From assembly GCA_964058805.1 (NCBI GenBank), contig CAXKVV010002171.1, positions 62,001 to 126,000 of the forward strand: DNA of 64,000 bases. Direction: 5' to 3'. The notes under the pieces are model-generated. The model ran no database searches. It saw only the letters and a program-made list of their open reading frames with translations, and was not told where the DNA came from. This DNA is from Schoenoplectus triqueter (Eukaryota; Streptophyta; Magnoliopsida; Poales; Cyperaceae). Every line of letters starts with the position of its first letter. Position 1 is the first letter of the stretch. This document shows, piece by piece, positions 1 through 8,748 of the stretch. The position numbers were made by a program, and so were the translations under genes.

Positions 1-1519
1 CGCATAATTACAATTAATTTCTTATAAATTAATATAATTACTCCTAAGAATGCCTATTATAAGATCTTCCAATTAAAACTTTGACATGAACATTCTACGA
101 CGCTAATTTTGCATAAAACATAAGTAAGATGCATTAAAAACATCTTTTTAAACAAGGTATTTGAGTTTTTTTTTTTAATTTTTGGCAGCATAACTACACA
201 TAATTTTCTGTAAATTAATATAATTACTTCTAAATATGCCTATTATAATATTTTCTAATTAAAACTTCGATATGAATATTCTACAACACTAATTTTGCAC
301 AAAACATTAGTCAAATGCATTAAAAACTGATGTTTAAACAAGTTGTTTGTGTTTTTCAAAATTTTTGGCCGCATAAGTACACATAGTTTCATGCAAATTA
401 AAACAATCACTCCTAATTATGTCTATTATAAGATTGTTCAATTAACATTGCGATATGAATATCCAATGACACTAATTTTTCATAAAACATAGTAAGATAT
501 ATTATAAATTGCTGTTTAGACAAGTTTAAGATTTTTAACATTTTTTGACTCATAACTGCACATAATTTCATGAAAATTAATATAATTACTCCTAATTATA
601 TCTATTAAAAGATTATCTAATTAACACTTCGATATGAACATTGTACGACATGATTTTTGCACAAAACATAAATAAGATGCATTAATACAGTTGTTTAAAC
701 AAATTATTTAATTTTTTTACAATTTTGGGCCGCATAATTACACATAATTTCATATAAATCAATATAATTGCTCCTAAGAATGCCTATTGTAAAGTTCTTT
801 AATTAAAACTTCGATATGAATATTATGCGACACTAATTTTGAACAAAAAATAAGTAGATACATTAAAAATAGCTTTTAAACAAGTTATTTGAATTTTTCA
901 AAATTTTTGGGGTCATAACTACACGTAATTTATAATAAACTAATATAATTACAACTAAATATGCTTATTGTAAGATTTTCTAATTAAAAGTTCAGTATGA
1001 ATATTTTACGACACTAATTTTGCACATAACATAAGTAAGATGCATTAAAAACTGTTGTTTAAACAAATTGTTTGATCTTTCCAAATTTTTTGGCCGCATA
1101 ACTGCACATAATTTTGTATAAATTAATATATTTACGCCAAATTACGTCTTCTATAAGATTTTTTTAATTAACACTCTGATATGAATATTCTACGATTCTA
1201 ATTTTTCACAAAACATAAGTAAGATGCATTAGCAACTGCTATTTAAAAAAGTTATTTGAGTTTTCAACATTTTTTCCCACATAACTACACATAATTTTGT
1301 AGAAATTAATATAACTACTCCCAATTACGCCTATTATAAAATTATCCAATTAAAACTTCAATATTAATATTCTATAACGCTAATATTGCACAAAACATAA
1401 GTAAGATACGTTAAAAACTGCTGTTTAAACAAGTTCTTTGGCTTTATGAAAAATTTTGGACACATAACTACACATAATATGGTGCAAATTAATATAACTA
1501 CTCCCAATTATGTCAATTG
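1..1519 (+). repeat. AT-rich ~182-bp satellite array, left block
   Basis: Head-to-tail AT-rich tandem repeat, cut by the window edge at position 1. The recurring landmark GCATAA(C/T)TACACATAAT appears near 1, 188, 371, 549, 732, 913, 1096, 1277 and 1460, giving spacings of 179-186 bp and a period near 182 bp. Other landmarks in each copy are ACACTAATTTTGCACAAAAC and AAGTAAGATGCATTAAAAAC. All copies share one orientation. Monomers differ clearly from each other but match distant copies in the right-hand block, so the array has higher-order structure. The last monomer is interrupted at 1519/1520 by a retrotransposon fragment. No gene is visible; short open frames here are chance. The length fits plant centromeric satellites in general, but I do not recognise a named family. 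Confidence 0.93.
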
Positions 1520-1880
1520 TGATAGCGTTCGAGCTATGAATCGTCCAAGGACACGCACACGTTCAACTATAAAATTACAACTGGAGGATACTCTCAACTC
1601 GCAGCAGGATAAAAGAGGAGATAAACTCAACTCAAGATAAACTTTTTCATAATAATTCAACAAGTGAGTTTACATTCAGAAATTAGGCTTTATATAGCCA
1701 TACAACTCAACTCTAGAAACTTCCTACTAATTAATAACTCCTTAACTATTTTTGCAAATATCAAAACACAATAAAAATAACATTAACTACTACTGTTAAT
1801 TCCAAAATATAATTAAAACATAGAAAGACTCAAAGACAAGTTCCAAGAAACTAAATGTTGGCTGGCTCCTCAGTAACCAC
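1520..1880 (-). repeat. 3' LTR of the Ty3/gypsy fragment (outer end 1520; inner end uncertain)
   Basis: On the plus strand the element edge reads TGATAGCG at 1520, so on the minus strand the LTR ends in CGCTATCA, which satisfies the 5'-TG...CA-3' rule at this end. A TATA box lies at 1686-1699, leaving a plausible R-U5 of about 140-170 bp between the expected transcription start and position 1520. I could not find an unambiguous polypurine tract or TG start for the inner edge. The value 1880 is a guess within about 1840-1900. Confidence 0.6.
1686..1699 (-). promoter_or_regulatory. LTR TATA box
   Basis: The minus strand reads GGCTATATAAAGCC, a strong plant-type TATA element inside a short palindrome, about 170 bp before the LTR end at 1520. 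The spacing suits an LTR U3 promoter. Activity is unknown, and any transcript would run into the AT-rich satellite at positions below 1520. Confidence 0.6.
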
Positions 1881-2069
1881 GCTCACTTGACATGAGGTTT
1901 TGACCAAGAAGACTCTGGAATCTGGAGAAACTCAAAACACAAAAAAGATATTCCATTTCATCATCTGATCACAGAAATTTGAATCACCCAAATCCGAGTT
2001 ATTATGAGAGAGTTATGCCCAAAATACTGGCCCAGTATGAATCTGTCCAGAAAGCTGCTGTTTCGTAAA
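1881..2069 (-). other. Retrotransposon 3' noncoding region between integrase stop and LTR
   Basis: Unique sequence on the minus strand between the polyprotein stop (TAA at 2072-2070) and the presumed LTR. It has no open frame of note and no clear polypurine tract that I could identify. It should contain the priming site for plus-strand synthesis, so a comparison with full-length relatives would fix the LTR boundary. Confidence 0.5.
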
Positions 2070-2538
2070 TTAATTGTAAATATGACTTGGGCCTGGTTCT
2101 TCAAACTGAGAACTGGTCCAGAACTTACTTCCTTGATCATGAGAGTTCACCTGTAGACCTGCCATGACTTGATCGCCATCATTCTCCCCTGGTTGAAAAG
2201 AACTCGCCCACGAGTTCGGCTCATTTTCGCCATGGTATGGAGAAAGATCCTTCACATTGAATGTGGATGAAACACCATAATCTCCGGGAAGCTCCACCTT
2301 GTAAGCATTATCACCTATGCGCTGCAAGATTTTAAATGGTCCATCACCACGGTGCTTGAGCTTTGCATTGCGCCCAGGTGGAAATCTCTCCTTGCTCAAA
2401 TGCACCCACACAAGATCACCTTCTTTGAAAATCACAGCCCTTCGGTGCTTGTTAGCTTGTCTTTCATACTTCTGATTTTGCTTCTCAATCCTCTTGCTGA
2501 CTTGTTCATGCAAGTCCTTGATTGCTTTAGCACGCTCA
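2070..2538 (-). pseudogene. Ty3/gypsy integrase C-terminal remnant (end of Pol polyprotein)
   Basis: The minus-strand frame is open for about 156 codons to a TAA at 2072-2070. It starts in the Lys/Glu/Arg-rich helix before the C-terminal domain (KDLHEQVSKRIEKQNQKYER), followed by GDLVWVHLSKERFPPGRNAK and a GDGPFKILQRI...NAYKVELPGDYGVSSTFNV...DLSPYH segment. This is the GPY/F-type module of plant Ty3/gypsy integrases, which in intact elements helps integrase multimerise and bind DNA. A 55-residue acidic and polar tail follows. I see no classical chromodomain in the tail. The apparent start at 2513 is a TTG that encodes an internal leucine, so it is not a real start. The frame is open back to about 2538, and a TGA lies just upstream inside the junction duplication. 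The zinc-binding and DDE catalytic parts are absent, so this is a dead fragment. Confidence 0.87.
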
Positions 2539-2563
2539 TCTGATTTTGCTTCTCAATCCTCTT
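2471..2563. repeat. 25-bp direct repeat at the truncated retrotransposon end
   Basis: The same 25 bases (beginning TCTGATTTTGCTTCTC and ending AATCCTCTT) occur at 2471-2495, where they belong to the integrase frame, and again at 2539-2563, directly against the satellite. The offset is 68 bp. The second copy is out of context and puts a TGA stop in the coding frame. A short overlap (TCTGA) at the start fits a microhomology-driven template switch when the truncated end was formed. Confidence 0.85.
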
Positions 2564-4283
2564 CGACACTAATTTTGCACAAGACAAAAGTCGGATGCAT
2601 TAAAAACGGCTGTTTAAAGAAGTTATTTTTATTTTTCAAAATTTTTGGCCACATAAGTACACATAATTTCATGCAAATTAATATAATTACTCCTAATTAT
2701 GTCTATTATAAGATTATTTAATTAGTACTGTGATATGAATATCCAACGATACTAATTTTTCATAAAACATAAGTAAGATATATTATAAACTACTGTTTAA
2801 ACAAGTTGTTTAAGATTTTTAACATCTTTTGACTCTTAAACTATACATAATTTCAAAAAAATTAATATAATTATTTCTAATTATATATATTAGAAGGTTA
2901 TCCAATTAACACTTCATTATGAACATTGTACGACACAAATTTTGCATAAAACATCAATAAGATGCATTTAAAAAAAGTTATTGAAACAAGTCGTTTGAGT
3001 TTTTTATAATTTTCTGCCGCATAATTACAGATAATTTCTTATAAATTAATATAATTACTCCTAAGAATGCCTATTATAAGATCTTCCAATTAAAACTTTG
3101 ACATGAATATTCTACGACACTAATTTTGCACAAAACATAAGTAAGATGCATTAAAAACAGCTGTTTAAACAAGATATTTGAGTTTTTCAAAATTTTTAGC
3201 CGCATAACTACACATATTTTTTTATAAATTAATATAATTACTTCTAAATATGCCTATTATAATATTTTCTAATTAAAACTTCGATATTAATATACTATAA
3301 CACTAATTTTGCATAAAATATAAGTAAGATGCATTAAAAACTGATGTTTAAACAAGTTATTTGATCTTTCCAATTTTTTTGGGCGCATAACTGCGCATAA
3401 TTTCATATAAATTAAGATAATTACTGCTAATTACGTCCTCTATAAGATTTTTCAATTAACACTTTGATATGAATATTCTACGATTCTAATTTTTCACAAA
3501 ACATAAGTAATTTGCATTAGAAACTGCTATTTAAAAAAGTTATTTGAGTTTTCAACATTTTTGCTCTCATTACAACACATAATTTCTTAGAAATTAATAT
3601 AACTACTCACAATTATGTCTATTATAAAGTTGTCCAATTAAAACTTTGATAGGATTTTTTTATAATACTAATTTTGCACAAAACATAAGTAATATGCTAT
3701 AAAAACTGTTATATAAAAAGTTATTTGGCTTTATGAAATTTTTTGGCCGCACAACTATACATAAGTTTACGCAAATTAAAATAATTATTTCTGATTTAAT
3801 ATGATTGTCTTATTAAAACTTTGATATGAATATTTAATGACGCTAATTTTGCGCAAAAAATAAGTAAGATGCATTAAAAACTGCTGTATAAACAAACTAT
3901 TTGAGTTTTTCATAATTTTTGGCAACATAGCTACATATAATTTCGTGCAAATTAATAAAATTACTCCTAATTATGTCTATTATAAAATTGTCCAATTTAA
4001 AACATGGATATGAATATTCTATAATGCAAATATTGCACAAAACATCAGTAAGATACGTTAAAAACTGTTGTTTAAACAAGTTGTTTGGTTTTATGAAAAT
4101 TTTTGGACGCATAACTACACATAATTTGGTACAAATTAATATAATTACTCCTAATTATGCCAATTGTAAGATTATTCAATTAACACTTCAAAATAAATAT
4201 TTTAGGGCACAATTTTTCATCAAAACATAAGTAAGATGCATTAGAAACTGCTATGTAAAAAAGTTAAGTTTTTCAATATTTTT
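2564..4283 (+). repeat. AT-rich ~182-bp satellite array, right block
   Basis: This continues the left block in the same orientation. It starts mid-monomer at CGACACTAATTTTGCAC, the remainder of the interrupted copy. Monomer landmarks lie near 2652, 2831, 3018, 3201, 3385, 3567, 3748, 3925 and 4110 (spacings 177-187 bp). Several monomers match specific left-block monomers better than their neighbours: 2652 with 371, 3018 with 1, 3201 with 188, 3385 with 1096, 3925 with 1277, and 4110 with 1460. The copy at 3748 is divergent. The last monomer ends at CAATATTTTTG around 4280, where the GC-rich satellite begins. No gene is visible. Confidence 0.93.
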
Positions 4284-5046
4284 GTCCCGCCGTGCAAAAC
4301 ATGAAAACGGGACCCGACGCCCTCGATACCGCCGAAAACGTGTTCAAGAGCGCAAAACATGAAAACGGCACCAGACGCCCTCCGCACCGCCTAAAACATG
4401 TCCGGGAGCGGAAAACATGAAAACGGGATCGGACGGCCTCGGTACCTCCGAAAATGAGTCCGGGAGCGCAAAACATGAAAACGGGACTCGACGCCCTCGG
4501 GGCCGCCGAAATCGAGTCCGGGCACGCAAAAAAAGAAAACGGGACACGACGCCCTCGGTACCGCCGAAAATGAGTCCGGGCGCGCAAAACATGAAAACGA
4601 GACCCGACGCCCTCGGCGCCGCCGAAAATGAGTCCGAGAGCGCAAAACATGAAAACGGGTCTCGACGCCATCGGTACCGTCGAAAATGAGTCGGGGAGCG
4701 CAAAACATGATAACGGGACCCGACGCCCTCGGTACCGCCGAAATAGGGTCCGGGCTTTCAAAACATGAAAACGGGTCCCGACGCCCTCGGTACCGCCGAA
4801 ACCGAGTCCGAGCGCGCAAAACGTGAAAACGGGACCCGACGCCCTCGGTTCCGCCGAAAATGAGTTCGAGCGCCCAAATTAAGAAAACGAGACTCGACGC
4901 ACTCGGTACCGCCGAAAAATCGAGTCCGAGCACGCAAAACATGAAAACAGGACCCGACGCCCTCGGTACCGCCGAAAACGAATCCGGGCGCGCAAAAGAA
5001 GAAAATGGGACCCGTCGCCCTCTGTACCTCCAAAAATGAGTCCGGG
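4284..5046 (+). repeat. Degenerate left edge of the 58-bp array
   Basis: The first dozen or so monomers next to the AT-rich satellite carry more private changes than the interior. Examples are CGTGTTCAAGAGCG near 4338, CTCCGCACCGCCTAAAACATG near 4380, GGATCGGACGGCC near 4425, and an extra A in GAAAAATCGAG near 4915. Array edges generally escape homogenisation, which fits this pattern. Confidence 0.6.
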
Positions 5047-5050
5047 CGCC

Positions 5051-5224
5051 CAAAACATGAAAACGGGACCCGACGCCCTCGGTACCGCCGAAAACGAGTC
5101 CGGGAGCGCAAAACATGAAAACGGGACCCGACGCCCTCGGTACCGCCGAAAACGAGTCCGGGAGCGCAAAACATGAAAACGGGACCCGACGCCCTCGGTA
5201 CCGCCGAAAACGAGTCCGGGAGCG
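5051..5224 (+). repeat. Run of three identical consensus 58-bp monomers
   Basis: Three successive monomers (5051-5108, 5109-5166, 5167-5224) are identical in my reading and match the array consensus. They give the cleanest reference for the monomer and mark very recent local amplification close to the array edge. Confidence 0.8.
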
Positions 5225-7893
5225 CAAAACATGAAAACGGGACCCGAAGCCCTCGGTACCGCCGAAACCGAGTCCGGGAGCACAAAACATGAAAACGGGA
5301 CCCGACACCCTCGGTACCGCCGAAAACTAGTCCGTGAGCGCAAAACATGAAAACGGGACTAGATGCCCTCGGTACCGCCGACACCGACTCCGGGCGCGCA
5401 AAACATAAAAACGGGACACGACAACCTCGGTACCGCCGAAAACTAGTCCGTGAGAGCAAAACATGAAAACAGGACTAAACGCCCTCGGTACCGCCGACAC
5501 CGACTCCGGGCGCGCAAAACATGAAAACGGGACACGACTCCCTCGGTACCGCCGAAAACGAGTCCGGGAGAACAAAACATGAAAATGGGACCCGACGCCC
5601 TCGGTACCGCCGAAAACGAGTCCGGGAGCGCAAGACATGAAAACGGGACTCGACGCCCTCGGGACCGCTGAAAACGAGTCCGAGCGCGCAAAACATGAAA
5701 ACGGGTCTCGACTCCCTCGGTACCGCCGAAAATGACTCCGGGCGCGCAAAACATGAAAACGAGACCCGACGACGTCGGTACCGCCGAAAACGAGTCCGGG
5801 AGCACAAAACATGAAAACGGGACCCGACGACCTCGGTACCGCCGAAAATGAGTTCGGGCGCGCAAAACATGAAAACGAGACCCGACGCCCTCGGTACCGC
5901 CGAAAATGAGTCCGGGCGCGCAAAACATGAAAACGAGTCCCGACGCCATCGGTACCGCCGAAAACGAGTCGGGGAGCGCAAAACAGGAAAATGGGACCCG
6001 TCGCCCTCTGTACCTCCAAAAATGAGTCCGGGCGCCCAAAACATGAAAATGGGACCCGACGCCCTCGGTACCGCCGAAAACGAGTCCGGAAGCGCAAAAC
6101 ATGAAAACGGGACCCGACGCCCTCGGTATCGCCGAAAACGAGTCCGGGAGCGCAAAACATGAAAACGGGACTCGACGCCCTCGGTACCGCCGAAACCGAG
6201 TCCGGGAGCGCAAAGCATGAAAACGGGACCCGACGCCCTCGGTACCGCCGAAACCGAGTTCGGGCGCGCAAAACATGGAAATGGGTCCCGACGCCATCGG
6301 TACCGCCGAAAATGAGTCGGGGAGCGCAAAACAGGAAAACGGGACCCGACGAGCTCGGTACCGCCGAAAACGAGTTCGGGAGAACAAAACATGAAAACGG
6401 GACCCGATGCCCTCGATACCGCCGAAACCGAGTCCGGGCGCGCAAAACATGAAAACGAGACACGAATCCCTCGGTACCGCCGAAAATGAGTCCGAAAGTG
6501 CAAAACATGAAAACGAGACCTGACGCCGTCGGCGCCGCCGAAAACGAGTCCGGGCGCGCAAAACATGAAAACGGGTCTCGACTCCCTCGGTACCACCGAA
6601 AATGAGTCCGGGCGCGCAAAACATGAAAACGGGACGCGACGCCCTCGATGCCGCCGAAACAGGGTCCGGGCGCGCAAAACATGAAATCGGGACCCGACGC
6701 CCTCGGTACCGCCGAAAACGAATCCAGGCGCGCAAAACATGAAAATGGGACCCGTCGCCCTCTGTACCTTCAAAAATGAGTCTGAGCGCCCAAAACATGA
6801 AAACGGAACCCGAAGCCCTCGGCGCCGCCGAAAACGAGTCCGAGAGCGCAAAACATGAAAACGGGTCGCGACGCCATCGGTACCGCCGAAAATGAGTCGG
6901 GGAGCGCAAAACATGAAAACGGGACCCGACGCCCTCGGTACCGCCGAAAACGAGTCCGGGAGCGCAAAACATGAAAACGGGACTCGACGCCCTCGGGGTC
7001 GCCGAAATCGAGTCTGGACGCGCAAAACATGAAAACGGGACACGACGCCCTCGGGACCGACGAAAATGAGTCTGGGCGCGCAAAACATGAAAACAAGACC
7101 CGACGCCCTCGGCGCCGCCGAAAACGAGTCTGAAAGCGCAAAACATGAAAACGGGTCTCGACGCCATCGGTACCGCCGATAAAGAGTCGGGGAGCGCCAA
7201 AACATGAAAACGGGACCCGACGCCCTCGGTACCGCCGAAACAGGGTCCGGGCGCGCAAAACATGAAAACAGGTCCCGACGCCCTCGGCACCGCCGAAACC
7301 GAGTCCGGGCGCGCAAAACGTGAAAACGGGACTCGACGCCCTCGGTTCCGCCGAAAACGAGTTCGCGCGCCCAAATTAAGAAAACGAGACCCGACGCACT
7401 CGGTACCGTCGAAAAATCGAGTCCGGGCACGCAAAATGTGAAAACGGGTCCCGACCCCCTCGATACAGCCGGAAACGAGTTCGAGCGCCCAAATTAAGAA
7501 AATGAGACCCGACGCACTCGGTACCGCCGAAAACGAATCCGGGCGCGCAAAACATGAAAATGGGACCCGACGCCCTCCGTACCGCCGAAAACGAGTCTGG
7601 GAGCGCAAAACATGAAAACGGGACCCGACGCCCTCGGTACCGCCGAAAATGAGTCCGGGCACGCAAAACATGACAACGGGACCCGACGCCCTCGGTACCG
7701 CCGAAAACGAGTCCGGGCGCGCAAAACATGAAAATGGGACCCGTCGCCCTCTGTACCTCCAAAAATGAGTCCGGGCGCCCAAAACATGAAAACGGGACTC
7801 GACGCCCTCGGTACCGCCGAAAACGAGTCCGGGAGCGGAAAACATGAAAACGGGACCCGACGCACTCGGTACCGCCGAAAACGAGTCCGAGCG

Positions 7894-7936
7894 CGCAAAA
7901 CATGAAAACGGGACCCGACGAAAACGAGTCCGGGAG
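7894..7936 (+). repeat. Truncated 58-bp monomer (15-bp deletion including the GGTACC core)
   Basis: At 7920/7921 GGGACCCGACG joins directly to AAAACGAGTC, so the CCCTCGGTACCGCCG core is lost and the unit is about 43 bp. The following linker is also odd (GGGAGAAAAAAACATG). This shows that single monomers can lose the core while flanking copies stay regular. Confidence 0.7.
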
Positions 7937-8458
7937 AAAAAAACATGAAAACGGGACCCAACGCCCTTGGTACCGCCGAAATCGAGTCCGGGAGCGCAAG
8001 ACATGAAAACGGGACTCGACGCCCTCGGGACCTTCGAAACCGAGTCCGGGCGCGCAAAACATGAAAACGAGAACCGACGCCGTCGGCGCCGCCGAAAACG
8101 AGTCCGGGCGCGCAAAACATGAAAACGAGACCCGACGCCCTCGGTACCGCCGAAACCGAGTCTGGGCGCGTAAAACATGAAAACGGGTCCCGACGCCATC
8201 GGTACGCCGAAACCGAGTCCGGGCGCGCAAAACATGAAAACAAGACGTGACGCCCTCGGCGCCGCCGAAAACGAGTCCGAGAGCGCAAAACATGAAAACG
8301 GGTCTCGACGCCATCGGTACCGTCGAAAATGAGTCGGGGAGCGCAAAACATGAAAACGGGACACGACGCCCTCGGTAACGCCGAAACAGGGTCCGGGCGC
8401 GCAAAACATGAAAACGGGCCCCGACGCCCCAGTACCGCCGAAAACGAGTTCGAGCGCC

Positions 8459-8748
8459 CAAATTAAGAAAACGAGACCCGACGCACTCGGTACCTTCGAA
8501 ATCGAGTCCGGGCACGCAAAACATGAAAACGGGACCCGACGTCCTCGGTACCGCCGAAAACGAGTCCGGGCGCGCAAAACATAAAAATGGGACTCGTCGC
8601 CCTCTGTACCTCCAAAAATGAGTCCGGGCGCCCAAAACATGAAAACAGGACCCGACAGCCTCGGCGCCGCCGAAAACGAGTCCAAGAGCGCAAAACATGA
8701 AAACGGGTCTCGACGCCATCGGTACCGCCGAAAATGTTTCGGGGAGCG
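8459..8748 (+). repeat. Five-monomer variant cassette (type example)
   Basis: Five successive 58-bp monomers carry diagnostic variants in fixed order. A starts CAAATTAAGAAAACGAGACC and has CTTCGAAATCGAG. B follows with GGGCACG before it. C has GTCGCCCTCTGTACCTCC and AAAAATGAG. D has AACAGGACCCGACAGCCTCG with GCGCCGCC in place of the GGTACC core. E has GGGTCTCGACGCCATCGG and a GGGGAGCG end. The same order recurs, complete or nearly so, near 9.62, 26.18, 34.90, 38.55, 53.58, 55.20 and 60.83 kb, and in shortened form at many other places. The unit is exactly 290 bp here. Confidence 0.8.

Larger units (their letters stand above)
1520..2563 (-). mobile_element. Truncated Ty3/gypsy LTR retrotransposon (3' part)
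   Basis: A 1,044-bp non-satellite insert that splits one monomer of the AT-rich satellite. Read on the minus strand it runs: integrase C-terminal coding remnant (2538-2070), 3' noncoding sequence, then a 3' LTR that ends with TATCA at 1520. The gag, protease, reverse transcriptase, RNase H and most of the integrase are missing, so it cannot move by itself. No target-site duplication is visible: the flanks read AATTG on the left and CGACA on the right. Compared with the intact equivalent monomer near 4110, about 38 bp of satellite (equivalent to 4167-4204) is missing at the insertion. This suggests a truncating rearrangement or deletion rather than clean integration. The integrase wording is typical of plant Ty3/gypsy elements. 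A centromeric (CRM-type) lineage is possible given the satellite context, but is not shown. Confidence 0.85.

Noticed and set aside
1446..1640. A 64-codon plus-strand open frame with an RPRTRTRS stretch, possibly a Gag start
   Set aside because: It begins in the AT-rich satellite and runs across the LTR edge at 1520, antisense to the element. It is a chance chimera.
1520..1762. A 243-bp LTR running from TGATATTTGC to GCTATCA (minus strand)
   Set aside because: The ends would match as TGATA/TATCA, but no purine-rich tract precedes the start, and the U3 before the TATA box would be too short to accept without comparison to relatives.
2352..2721. Plus-strand open frames over the integrase remnant and adjoining satellite
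   Set aside because: They are antisense to the recognisable integrase frame, and one runs into the satellite. No domain is seen.
3897..4230. 71- and 85-codon open frames in the AT-rich satellite
   Set aside because: They consist wholly of satellite sequence. Equivalent monomers elsewhere do not keep the frames open.
4417..4689. Plus-strand open frames of 60-155 codons rich in Lys/Arg/Glu throughout the 58-bp array
   Set aside because: They are bounded by the TGA in ACATGAAAAC and are the same satellite read on the other strand.
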